Of a stretch of 42,193 bases of DNA, positions 13,476 through 21,793 are shown piece after piece. Source of the stretch: Planctomycetota bacterium (GTDB taxonomy: Bacteria; Planctomycetota; UBA1135; GCA-002686595); assembly GCA_016872795.1 (NCBI GenBank), contig VGYZ01000030.1, positions 1-42,193 of the forward strand, given 5' to 3'. The position numbers and the translations under genes were made by a program. Below the pieces are notes generated by a model. That model was not told the origin of the DNA, searched no databases, and worked only from the letters and a program-made list of their open reading frames with translations. Every line of letters begins with the position of its first letter. The stretch's first letter is position 1.

Positions 13476-15862
13476 CGCGCGCCGGCGGGCGCGCCCTTCA
13501 CATGCTGGTCGAACCAGTCGATCATCTCGGAGAGCGTGTGGAGCACGCTCTCGCGGGCCGCGTAGCCGTGGTCTTCCTCCGGTAGCACGACCCAGCGCGC
13601 GCGGCCGCCATTGCCGGCGATGGCTTGGTAGAGGCGCTCGCTCTGGATCGGGAAGGTGCCGGGGTTGGCGTCCTTCTCGCCGTGGATCAGCAGCAGCGGC
13701 TCGTTGATCTTGTGCGCGGAGTAGAACGGCGAGAGCGCGTTGTAAATCGCGGGCGCTTCCCACAGCGTGCGTCGCTCGCTCTGGAAGCCGAACGGCGTGA
13801 GCGTGCGGTTGTAGGCGCCGCTGCGCGCGCAGCCCGCCTTGAAGAGGTCCGTGTGCGCGAGCAGGTTGGCGGTCATGAACGCGCCGTAGCTGTGGCCGCC
13901 GACGCCGACGCGCTCGCGATCCGCGACCCCGCGCTCGACCGCGAAGTCGATCGCTGCCTCTGCGGCGGCGGCGATCTGGTCGAGGAATGTGTCGTTCGCG
14001 GTTTCCGGATCGCCGACGATCGGCATGGTCGCGTCGTCCATCACGGCGTAGCCCTGCGTCAGGAAAAACAGGTGCGAAGAGCCGCGGATCGAAGTGAAGC
14101 GATGCTGCGAGCCGCCGACTTGGCCCGCGGTCGACGCGTCGGTGTACTCGAGCGGATAGGCCCACACCACGAGCGGCAGGCGTGTGCCGGGCTGGTAGCC
14201 GGCGGGCAGGTAGAGCGTCGCGGAAAGCTGCACGCCGTCCGCGCGCTGGTAGCGCACGAGCTCGCGCGTGATGCCGCGGATCGAGGGCTGCGGATCGCGG
14301 TACTCCGTCAGCGCGACCCTCGTGCCAGCCGCGAGATCGCGCAGCCAGAGGTTCGAAGGCTCGCTGCCCGATTCACGGCGCGTGAGGAAGCGCGGCGAGA
14401 GCGCCATGTCCGTGTCGATGATCGCGCCCGGCAGCTCGTAGCAACCGCTCTCGCAGCGCCACAGCCGCTCGCTCGCGCGCGTGGCGAGGCTCTGGCGATC
14501 GAGGAACGGACGCGCGCCCTCGGGCGAGTCGCCCTCGCCGACGCGATAGACCCACTCGCCGGACTGGCGCACGACGCGCATCCCGTCGGGCAAGGGCTCC
14601 ATTTGCAGCGTGCCGGGATTCCCGTAGCGGTCGTTCTGGTTGCGATCCTCGAGCACGACCGGCTGCGCGTTCCCGGAGAGATCGTGCAGCGTCGCGCGCA
14701 ACCACTTGCGATCGCGGTCGAACTCGCTCGAGAGCACGAGCTTGGGATCGCGAAACCACGCCAGACCGCGCGCGCGGTGCTCGACCTTGAAGAGCTCCTG
14801 CGGCTCGCCCTTCGAGCGCACATCGAGCTCCAGCCAGCGATCGCGGTGCGCGACCTTGACCTTCGGGTCGCCGCCATCGAGCGCCTCGACCCACACGAGC
14901 CGCGTCGGATGGCCCGCGCGCCACGCGACCGAGCGCGGGCCCGTCGGCACGCCGTCGATCGGGATCGCATCGAGCAGGCCGTGGCGCTCGATCGTGCGCA
15001 CGACCGCACCGCGCGCGTCCCACACTTCCGTGCGCGAGGGAAAGCGATCGAGCGTCATCACATAGGAGTACGGCCGCTCGAGCGTGGAAACGAGCCACCA
15101 CTGGCCGTCGGGCGAGCTGCGGAACGACGCGAGCGCGCCGCTCGCGCCGATGTCGCGCGCTTGCTTGCCGTCCCAGCGCACCGTCGCGAGCTGGGCCTGC
15201 GCGAAGTGCTCGAGCAGCGCGCTGTCGTGCTCGTCGCGCAGCAGGTCCTGATAGGTGCGCACCGGCGAGCGGCGGCCGCTCGACTCCTGAATCGAAGGCC
15301 CCGCGGGGGCGCGTGGCATGGAAGGGGCGGGTCCGCGCTCGTCGGGAATGCGCTTGAAGGCGAGCGACATGCCGTCGGGCATCCAGTGGAAGTCGGCGAA
15401 CAGCGTGTTGAGTCCCGTGGCCACGCGGCGCGGCACGAACTCACGCACATCGCAGCACCACAGCTCGAGGTCGTCGTCTCGCACGAGCGTGAACGCAAAC
15501 AGGTGGTCCTTGTGCGACCACGATGTGCTCCCGATGCGCGCGCCCTCAGGGATCGGCACGCGGCGCTGCGTGGTGCCCTCGAGGTCGCGCAGCACGAGCC
15601 CTGTCTCGAAGCTCGTGCGGTGCGGAGCGTTCGTGCGCGGATCGACGCGCATGCCGGCGAGCCCGATCCACGGCCGCGCCACATCCTGGATCGAAGGCAG
15701 TGACGGACGCTCGACGAGCAGCATCCAGCGACCGCCCGGACTGGGCTGCGCGCTCGGCGTCAGCGGCGCATCGACGAGCTCGACCACCTCGTTGGGCGGC
15801 GAGCGATAGCCGTCGCCGGGAAGCACGGCGCACAGGAACAGAGCGGCAAGGCACGAGAGCAT
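13472..15862 (-). CDS. Secreted S9-family serine peptidase, chloroplast CGEP-like
   Basis: 796 residues: a hydrophobic N-terminus (MLSCLAALFLCAVLPG), a beta-propeller region of about 500 residues, and a C-terminal alpha/beta-hydrolase domain. The catalytic triad is visible: GGHSYGAFMT (S658), HGEKDANPGT (D731), EEDHGYAARES (H765). The run ARSGAYNRTLTPFGFQ and the DANPGT motif match the glutamyl endopeptidase type known from plant chloroplasts (CGEP) and bacterial relatives, which cut peptides after Glu. Start: ATG at 15862 with GGAG 6-9 bases upstream and a -10 element at 15894-15899; upstream in-frame codons would fall inside the promoter. Likely periplasmic peptide degradation. Confidence 0.9.
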   Translation of the reverse strand: MLSCLAALFLCAVLPGDGYRSPPNEVVELVDAPLTPSAQPSPGGRWMLLVERPSLPSIQDVARPWIGLAGMRVDPRTNAPHRTSFETGLVLRDLEGTTQRRVPIPEGARIGSTSWSHKDHLFAFTLVRDDDLELWCCDVREFVPRRVATGLNTLFADFHWMPDGMSLAFKRIPDERGPAPSMPRAPAGPSIQESSGRRSPVRTYQDLLRDEHDSALLEHFAQAQLATVRWDGKQARDIGASGALASFRSSPDGQWWLVSTLERPYSYVMTLDRFPSRTEVWDARGAVVRTIERHGLLDAIPIDGVPTGPRSVAWRAGHPTRLVWVEALDGGDPKVKVAHRDRWLELDVRSKGEPQELFKVEHRARGLAWFRDPKLVLSSEFDRDRKWLRATLHDLSGNAQPVVLEDRNQNDRYGNPGTLQMEPLPDGMRVVRQSGEWVYRVGEGDSPEGARPFLDRQSLATRASERLWRCESGCYELPGAIIDTDMALSPRFLTRRESGSEPSNLWLRDLAAGTRVALTEYRDPQPSIRGITRELVRYQRADGVQLSATLYLPAGYQPGTRLPLVVWAYPLEYTDASTAGQVGGSQHRFTSIRGSSHLFFLTQGYAVMDDATMPIVGDPETANDTFLDQIAAAAEAAIDFAVERGVADRERVGVGGHSYGAFMTANLLAHTDLFKAGCARSGAYNRTLTPFGFQSERRTLWEAPAIYNALSPFYSAHKINEPLLLIHGEKDANPGTFPIQSERLYQAIAGNGGRARWVVLPEEDHGYAARESVLHTLSEMIDWFDQHVKGAPAGAR

Positions 15863-15893
15863 CGGGATCTCCAGCTTCGGGGACAGATGGCCG

Positions 15894-15899
15894 ATTCTA
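15894..15899 (-). promoter_or_regulatory. -10 element of the S9 peptidase gene (TAGAAT)
   Basis: Minus-strand CCCTAGAAT, predicted start near 15888, leader about 26 bases with a GGAG ribosome site. It lies in the 89-base divergent gap with the deaminase gene. Confidence 0.55.
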
Positions 15900-15951
15900 G
15901 GGAGCGCGAGCCCTTGTCCCACCTGCTCCCACCCGCCATTCTCGCCCCACC

Positions 15952-16443
15952 GTGTCCCACGAACCTCAGGAACGCCTCGACGACCGCGCGCCGATGCGCC
16001 GCGCCATCGAGCTCGCCCGCACCTCGATCGCGAGCGGCGGCGGACCGTTCGGCGCCGTCGTCGCGCGCGACGGGGTCGTGATCGCCGAGGGCCAGAACCG
16101 CGTCACGGCGTGGAGCGACCCCACCGCCCACGCCGAGATCGTCGCGATCCGCGCGGCCTGCAAGGCGCTCGCTTCGTTCCAACTCGACGGCTGCACGGTC
16201 TACTCGAGTTGCGAGCCGTGCCCGATGTGCCTCGGCGCCCTGTACTGGTCGCGTCCAGCGCGTCTGGTGTTCGCCTGCACGCGCGTCGATGCCGCGCAGG
16301 CGGGCTTCGACGACGAGCTCATCTACCTCGAGCTCCCGCTGCCCGTCGCACAGCGGCGCCTGCCGACCACGACGCTCTTGCGGGACGAAGGCCTCGCGGC
16401 CTTCGCGGACTGGGCCAAGGCAAGCGCGCGCCGCGGCTACTGA
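15952..16443 (+). CDS. guaD: Nucleoside/guanine deaminase (cytidine-deaminase fold)
   Basis: 163 residues from the GTG at 15952. Zinc motifs: PTAHAEIVAIR (His and catalytic Glu) and SSCEPCPMCLGALYW (two Cys). The segment following, with DAAQAGFDDELIYLE, closely follows the Bacillus guanine deaminase GuaD, so guanine to xanthine is the best prediction; other purine or nucleoside substrates cannot be excluded. An alternative ATG 14 codons in would remove only a charged leader. It is divergent from the S9 gene, and its stop overlaps the MORN lipoprotein gene tail-to-tail by 7 bases. Confidence 0.88.
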   Translation: MSHEPQERLDDRAPMRRAIELARTSIASGGGPFGAVVARDGVVIAEGQNRVTAWSDPTAHAEIVAIRAACKALASFQLDGCTVYSSCEPCPMCLGALYWSRPARLVFACTRVDAAQAGFDDELIYLELPLPVAQRRLPTTTLLRDEGLAAFADWAKASARRGY

Positions 16444-17009
16444 GCGCGCACGCGCACGCCGGAGCGAAACGCGACCGTCTCGACGAGCTCGCCGGAGTCG
16501 TCGAAGAAGCTCCACTCGCCCTGCTCTTGGCCGCCGATGTAGGTGCCGCGAGCCGCGAGCGCGCCGCTTGCGTGAAAGAGCTCCCACTCGCCCTCGCGCA
16601 CTCCGCCGCGCGAAAATCCCGCGCATTCGAGCACGCCGCTCTCGCGCCACCAGCGTGTCGCCTCCGGCTCGCGCGTTCCATTCGGCACTTCCGAGCGCGG
16701 GTTGCCGTTCGACCACCACGAGCGCCAGGTGCCCACGGGCTCGCCTTCGCGGTACTCGCGCTCGTGCTCTTTCTGGCCATTCGAGAAGTAGCTCGTGTCG
16801 CGACCGTGCAGCACCTCGCGCCCGCCCGGCAGCTGCAAGAAGCCCCACTCGCGCTGCAGGCGAGTGCGCTCGCGGTCGTAGTACGAGGTGCGACGCTCGA
16901 GCTGCGGCGCGCGCCGCTCCATGCCCTTGCCGAGCATGCGCGCGGACTGCTGGAAGTCCGAGGTGCAGCTCGCGAGCAGCGCGAGCGTGACGAGCAGCGG
17001 CGCGCGCAT
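16437..17009 (-). CDS. MORN-repeat lipoprotein
   Basis: 190 residues. A signal peptide ends in a lipobox (LLASC, Cys at about residue 15). Three to four MORN_2-type repeats follow: YFSNGQKEHEREYREGEPVG, WWSNGNPRSE, FHASGALAARGTYIGGQEQG and FDDSGELVETVAFRSGV. Such proteins resemble YwqK-like antitoxin-annotated families, but a surface-anchored binding protein is more likely here. The ATG at 17009 overlaps the M14 stop by one base (TGATG), so it is translationally coupled to the carboxypeptidase upstream. Confidence 0.8.
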   Translation of the reverse strand: MRAPLLVTLALLASCTSDFQQSARMLGKGMERRAPQLERRTSYYDRERTRLQREWGFLQLPGGREVLHGRDTSYFSNGQKEHEREYREGEPVGTWRSWWSNGNPRSEVPNGTREPEATRWWRESGVLECAGFSRGGVREGEWELFHASGALAARGTYIGGQEQGEWSFFDDSGELVETVAFRSGVRVRAQ

Positions 17010-19432
17010 CAGCGAGCGTCGAGCAGGATCGCGCGGAACAGCAGCAGGAAGCACTGTTGCGACCAGCCTCGATAGTGCGGGCTGAACGAGAAGAGATGCA
17101 CGACGCCGGTGCCATGCTCGGCGCGCACCCACGCGGCGCGATCCTCGATCGTTGTCGCGCCCCGAATCCAGCCGGAGAGCAGCAAGCGCGTGGGCGCGAA
17201 CTGGAGCAGCGTCTCGACGCGCGCGTCCGGCCGCGGCTCGAGCTTCCACGCCGCGGAATCGGAGAAGAACACGCTCACGGAGTCCGGCAGGCCGCGCGTG
17301 AGCGCATGCGGCTTCGGAATTGCGCGCAGCACGCTGCCCGGGCAGTTGAAGGCGCCCTCGCCGTCTTTCGCCTTGTCCTTGGTGACATTGACGAGCGGCA
17401 GCTCGAGCAAGTCAATCGCCCACTGGCTCGCCGCTCCGACCGTCACCAGCCGTCCGCCGGAGCGCACGAATTCCTCGATCGCGACGGCACCCTGCGGCTC
17501 GAGGCCGCGCACGAGCTCGCTCGGCGCGCTGCCCGGAGCGCGGCCTTGGTCCAGCGTGCCCGGGCTGATGTCGGGAATCACGAGCACATCGATCCACTTC
17601 GCGAGCTCGCCCGCGCGCAGGCCCTCGTTGCGCACGGTGGCGTAGGGCAACTTCCATGTGTCGAACACCCAGCGCATCCAGCCCTCGTCCATCGAGCCCG
17701 TGTACGGGGCATAGAGCCCGACGCGCGGCATGCGCTCGAGCATGCGTGCGCCCTCCTTCGCTTCGGGCACGAAGCGCGCCTCCTGCCCGACGAAGTACAG
17801 CCTCTCGCCGCGCGCGAGGCGCTCGAACACGACGCGCCACGCGTCGCTCTCGAGGACGGGCAGCTCGGCACGCGCGGGAGAGGCGAACGCCACATCGACA
17901 TCCTCCGCGGAGCGCAGCCGCTCGACCTCGACCGTCGGGCGCTCGACGCACTCGACGACCTGCACTCCAAAGAGCAGCGGCAGCGTCCAGCCCGCGACAT
18001 CGTAGGGCGCGTCGCCCTCGGGATAGCGCTGCGTCTCGAAGAGATCCTTCACATGCTGGCCGTAGGGCTGGTCCCGGAAGATCACCAGGGAGCCCGCCGG
18101 ATACTCGCGTCCGTCCGCCGTGAACTTCGCGCGCGCGACATGCAGCTCGACTCCGCCGCGCAGCAGCGTGTCCACCAAGCGTCGACTCGCGCCGCAGTCG
18201 TCGTTGTCCGACGGTAGCACCCACGCGCGCGGCGCTTCGTCGCGGCCCTTGCCGATCGAGCGCTCCGCCGCTTGCAGGGCGTTCTCGACGAACAGCCGCG
18301 GCTCGCTCGAGAGACTGCGCAGCAAGGAGCGCCCGAAGGCGAGCTCGTAGTCGATGATGTCGCGCAGGCGCCACCAGCCGCCCGGCCACGGCAGCGGGAA
18401 GTTCACTCCCGGCGCGTACTCGCCCTTGCCGCCCGGCGCTTTCAGCTTCGAGCGCTCGAGATGAACGGGGCTCGCGTAGTTCACCGAAGCGGCTTCGGTG
18501 AGCAACCCGACGATGTTGTGGCGCACAGGCACATTGCGATTGCCGCCGTTCCACCACTGGTCGTAGGTCACGCCCGTGGCGACGCCCGAGAAGCCCTCGC
18601 GCGTCATGTCGTGCAGCGCGCGCGTGCCGAGCAGGTTGATGCTCGACATGATCGTCGGATCGAGGTTCGGATTGAGCGGATCGCGGAACGGCGGCACGAA
18701 CATGCGCTCGCCGAGCTGACCCTGCTGGTGCACATCCCAGTAGACCTGCGGATGCCAGTCCTCGTAGAGCAGCTTCGTCACGAGGCGCGTCTCGGCCTGC
18801 GTGAGCGCGAACCAGTCGCGGTTGTTGTCATGGCCGGTGTAGTACTGGTAGAGCTTCGGCATCGAAGCCGTCTCGTGCTCGGTGCCGACGATGCCGCGGT
18901 ACCATTCGCACACATGATCGAGTCCGTCGGGATTGGTACACGGAAGCACCACGGTCACGATCCGCTCGCGCGCGCTCTTCCACGGCTCCGCGTCGCTCGT
19001 GGCGAGCTGGTGTGCGAACTCCATCCCGAACTGCGGCGCCGCCGTCTCGGTCGAGTGCATCGCGATCGAGACGACGAGCACGGGAACGGTGCTCGCGACG
19101 AGCTCGGCGCGCTGCGCCGCGTCGAGCCCGCGCGGGTCGGCGATGCGCGCAGTCGCAGCGCGGATCGCCGGCAGGCGCGCCATGTTCGCCTCGGAGGTGA
19201 TCACCGCGGCGAGGAACGCGCGTCCTTCGGTGGTCTGGCCGAGGCGCTCGACGCTGACGCGCGCGCTCTGCTCGTCCAGCCGCAGGTAGTAGCTCGACAC
19301 CTCCTCCCAGTCGGCGAGCGCGAAGTCCGCGCCGACTGGGCGGCCGAGGTGCTCGGCGGGAGTGATGACCTGCTGGGACCATGCGCAGGCGGCGAAGAGC
19401 GGCGCGGTGAGGGCGGCGAGGAGCTGGTTCAC
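17009..19432 (-). CDS. Secreted M14 zinc carboxypeptidase-like protein with C-terminal GATase-like domain
   Basis: 807 residues. A signal peptide (to about residue 20) precedes an M14 domain: zinc ligands H126 and E129 (SIAMHSTETAAPQFG) and H235 (YWDVHQQG), NPDG at 167-170, HDNNRDW, and likely catalytic Glu E313 (GLLTEAAS). Residues about 590-720 look like a class I glutamine amidotransferase-like fold (WIDVLVIPDIS, FVRSGGRLVTVGAASQW) without an obvious active site. Predicted role: extracellular or periplasmic removal of C-terminal residues. Start: GTG at 19432, placed exactly where a leaderless transcript should begin. Confidence 0.9.
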   Translation of the reverse strand: MNQLLAALTAPLFAACAWSQQVITPAEHLGRPVGADFALADWEEVSSYYLRLDEQSARVSVERLGQTTEGRAFLAAVITSEANMARLPAIRAATARIADPRGLDAAQRAELVASTVPVLVVSIAMHSTETAAPQFGMEFAHQLATSDAEPWKSARERIVTVVLPCTNPDGLDHVCEWYRGIVGTEHETASMPKLYQYYTGHDNNRDWFALTQAETRLVTKLLYEDWHPQVYWDVHQQGQLGERMFVPPFRDPLNPNLDPTIMSSINLLGTRALHDMTREGFSGVATGVTYDQWWNGGNRNVPVRHNIVGLLTEAASVNYASPVHLERSKLKAPGGKGEYAPGVNFPLPWPGGWWRLRDIIDYELAFGRSLLRSLSSEPRLFVENALQAAERSIGKGRDEAPRAWVLPSDNDDCGASRRLVDTLLRGGVELHVARAKFTADGREYPAGSLVIFRDQPYGQHVKDLFETQRYPEGDAPYDVAGWTLPLLFGVQVVECVERPTVEVERLRSAEDVDVAFASPARAELPVLESDAWRVVFERLARGERLYFVGQEARFVPEAKEGARMLERMPRVGLYAPYTGSMDEGWMRWVFDTWKLPYATVRNEGLRAGELAKWIDVLVIPDISPGTLDQGRAPGSAPSELVRGLEPQGAVAIEEFVRSGGRLVTVGAASQWAIDLLELPLVNVTKDKAKDGEGAFNCPGSVLRAIPKPHALTRGLPDSVSVFFSDSAAWKLEPRPDARVETLLQFAPTRLLLSGWIRGATTIEDRAAWVRAEHGTGVVHLFSFSPHYRGWSQQCFLLLFRAILLDAR

Positions 19433-19438
19433 GGCCTC

Positions 19439-19444
19439 ACGGTA
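19439..19444 (-). promoter_or_regulatory. -10 element for a leaderless M14 peptidase transcript (TACCGT)
   Basis: Minus-strand CGCTACCGT ends 6 bases before the GTG at 19432, so transcription should begin at or next to the G of the start codon. Confidence 0.6.
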
Positions 19445-19535
19445 GCGGCACCGCGCGGGGGGGCGCCAGAGCGAAGGGCGTACGGCGGTTCACGCTGCAG
19501 AAAGGTGTGGAGTGTTGCGGGGAGGAGAGTGCGCC

Positions 19536-19541
19536 TAGACT
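19536..19541 (+). promoter_or_regulatory. -10 element for leaderless plsY (TAGACT)
   Basis: GCCTAGACT ends 8 bases before the GTG at 19550. No ribosome site fits between. Confidence 0.6.
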
Positions 19542-19549
19542 TGGACTCC

Positions 19550-20155
19550 GTGGCGGTGAACCTCGGAGTCGAACTCGCGCTCACGGCGGGCAGCTATCTC
19601 CTCGGCGGGATTGCACCGGGCTACTGGCTAGTGCGCTGGAAGACGGGCCGCGATGTGCGCGAGCAGGGCAGCGGAGCGACCGGTGCCACCAACGCGGCGC
19701 GTCTGCTCGGTGTCGGCGGATTTGCGCTGATATTCGTCCTCGATGTGCTGAAAGGTGCGGCGGCCGTGCTCGTGGCGCAGGCGCTCGAGGTGTCGCTCGC
19801 GTGGACGGCGCTGGCGGCGCTCGCGCTCGTGCTCGGACACATCTGGCCGCTCCAGCTCGGCTTCCGCGGCGGCAAGGGGGTCGCGCCGCTCATCGGAGCC
19901 TGGCTCGTGCTTGCGCCCCTGGCACTTGCGCCCTGCCTGTTGCTCGGCGCGGTCGTGCTGCTCGCCTCGCGCGCGTTCGTGCGCTCGGGCCTCACGGGCC
20001 TCCTGCTGCTGCCTTTCGCGGCTTGGTGGCAACTGCACGCCTTCGCGCCCGTCGTCGTGTCCACAATCATGGTCGCGGTCGTACTATTCGCACATCGTCA
20101 GCATTGCCAGCCGTCCCGCCCCATGACACTTCAGCCGAACGGAAAGTCCCGTTGA
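19550..20155 (+). CDS. plsY: Acyl-phosphate:glycerol-3-phosphate acyltransferase PlsY
   Basis: 201 residues, multi-spanning. PlsY motifs: GSGATGATNAARLLG (the usual GSGN-x-GATN-x-x-R, with Asn replaced by Ala), VLDVLKGAAAV and GHIWPLQLGFRGGKGVAPLIG. It transfers acyl from acyl-phosphate to glycerol-3-phosphate, the first step of phospholipid synthesis. Start: GTG at 19550; a second GTG follows two codons later, but the promoter position favours the first. The stop overlaps the next gene's TTG start (TTGA), so the GNAT-aminotransferase fusion is translationally coupled to plsY. Confidence 0.92.
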   Translation: MAVNLGVELALTAGSYLLGGIAPGYWLVRWKTGRDVREQGSGATGATNAARLLGVGGFALIFVLDVLKGAAAVLVAQALEVSLAWTALAALALVLGHIWPLQLGFRGGKGVAPLIGAWLVLAPLALAPCLLLGAVVLLASRAFVRSGLTGLLLLPFAAWWQLHAFAPVVVSTIMVAVVLFAHRQHCQPSRPMTLQPNGKSR

Positions 20156-21786
20156 GCACGCTGCCCCAGCTTGTCTTCAAGCTCGCCGCGGACGCGGATG
20201 AAATCGACCAAGTGCAGGCACTGCACTATCGGACATTCGTCGAGGAAATCCCGCAGCATCCGCCGAACGACGCGCGCCGCCATGTCGACCGCTTCCACGC
20301 GAACAACATCTATGTCATCGGCAAGCTGGGAGGGCGTGTGATCGCGACGCTCGCGCTGCGTGGCCAGCGTCCGTTCTCGCTCGACTCGAAGGTGCCGAGC
20401 CTCGATCGCTTCCTCCCGCAGGGCCACCTCCCCGTGGAAGTGCGCCTGCTCGCAGTCGAGCGAGAGTTTCGTCGCACGGCGGTCTTTGCCGCGCTGCTCG
20501 AACACGGAGTGCGCCATGCACTCTCGGAAGGCTTCGATCTCGGCGTGATCTCGGGCACGACGCGCGAGCTCAAGCTCTACCGCCACATGGGCTTCACGCC
20601 GTTCGGGCCACTGGTTGGAACGCCGGACGCGGAGTACCAGCCGATGTATGTCACGCTCGATCGCTTCTGCGAGAACGCGCGCGGCAATCCGGCCCTCGGC
20701 AGGATCGTGCAGCCCTTGCTCGAGCGCCCCAACGAGCTCAATTTTCTGCCCGGGCCCGTCACACCGACGCCCGCAGTGCGCGCCGCGCTCGCCGCTCCAC
20801 CGATCTCCCACCGCAGCGCCGAGTTCGTCGAGAACCTGCGCGAGGTGCGCGCGAAGCTCTGCCGCATCGCTCGCGCCCGCGATGTGCAGGTGCTGGTCGG
20901 ATCCGCATCACTCGGCAACGAAGTCATCGCCGCGCAGCTGTCGCTTGTCCCCTCGCGAGGTCTCGTGCTCGCCAACGGCGAGTTCGGCGAGCGCCTCGTT
21001 TCACAATCTCGCCGCGCACGCCTCGATTTTGCCGTGCTCTCGCGGCCGTGGGGCGCGGAGCTCGAGCTCGCCGATGTCTCCCGCGCGCTCGAGCGCATCC
21101 CCCCGGGCGGGTGGATCTGGTTTGTGCACCATGAGACCTCGACGGGCATCCTCAATCCGCTGCGCGAGCTGGTCTCGATGGCGCAGCAGCGTGGGGTGCG
21201 CGCCTGCGTCGACTGCGTGAGTTCCTTGGGCGTCGTCGATGTCGACCTGCGCGGCGTGCACCTCGCGAGTTCGACCAGCGGCAAGGGGCTCGCGGCCTAT
21301 CCGGGACTCTCCCTCGTGTTCCACGACTTCGCGCCGGAGCCCGAGCCGGAGCGCCTGCCCGGATATCTCGACCTCGGCCACTGGGCGACCCACGACAGCA
21401 TCCCCCACACGCATTCCTCGAACTTGGTCGCCGCGCTCGCCACTGCTCTGCACGACATCACCGAAGAGCGCATGGCGAGAATCGCTGCCCAGTCGCGCTG
21501 GCTGCGCGACGAGTTCGCGCACCTCGGGTTCACCTTGCCCGCGCCAGAGCGTTCCGCGTGCCCCGCCATCGTGACGCTGGTTCCTCCGCAGGGCGTGAGC
21601 GCCTTCGGACTCGGCGAAGACCTCGATCGCCGCGGCTTCTGGACCAGCTATCGCAGCGACTATCTCGTCGAGCGCGGCTGGCTGCAGGTCGCTCTCATTG
21701 GAGATCCGTCGCGCGCAACTCTGGAGAAGCTCGTGCGCGTGCTCGGCCATGTCGTGCGTCGTCGCGCGAGCGTCGCGAGCTCCTGA
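20152..21786 (+). CDS. GNAT acyltransferase-class V aminotransferase fusion
   Basis: 544 residues. Residues 1-170 are a GNAT-fold acyltransferase (LHYRTFVEEIP, NIYVIGKLGGRVIATLALRG, VEVRLLAVEREFRRTAVFAAL, LKLYRHMGFTPFG), closest in style to N-acyl-amino-acid or autoinducer-synthase-like GNATs. From about residue 197 a complete class V PLP-dependent aminotransferase follows: NFLPGPVTPTPAV, ISHRS, HHETSTGILNPL, ACVDCVSSLG, PLP lysine in SSTSGKGLAAYPG (K378) and HTHSSN. The second part resembles alanine-glyoxylate or 2-aminoethylphosphonate transaminases. Start: TTG at 20152, overlapping the plsY stop; no ATG or GTG is better placed. One polypeptide may make and then acylate an amino compound, or transaminate its product; the substrate is unknown. 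Confidence 0.82.
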   Translation: MSTLPQLVFKLAADADEIDQVQALHYRTFVEEIPQHPPNDARRHVDRFHANNIYVIGKLGGRVIATLALRGQRPFSLDSKVPSLDRFLPQGHLPVEVRLLAVEREFRRTAVFAALLEHGVRHALSEGFDLGVISGTTRELKLYRHMGFTPFGPLVGTPDAEYQPMYVTLDRFCENARGNPALGRIVQPLLERPNELNFLPGPVTPTPAVRAALAAPPISHRSAEFVENLREVRAKLCRIARARDVQVLVGSASLGNEVIAAQLSLVPSRGLVLANGEFGERLVSQSRRARLDFAVLSRPWGAELELADVSRALERIPPGGWIWFVHHETSTGILNPLRELVSMAQQRGVRACVDCVSSLGVVDVDLRGVHLASSTSGKGLAAYPGLSLVFHDFAPEPEPERLPGYLDLGHWATHDSIPHTHSSNLVAALATALHDITEERMARIAAQSRWLRDEFAHLGFTLPAPERSACPAIVTLVPPQGVSAFGLGEDLDRRGFWTSYRSDYLVERGWLQVALIGDPSRATLEKLVRVLGHVVRRRASVASS

Positions 21787-21793
21787 GGCGTGC

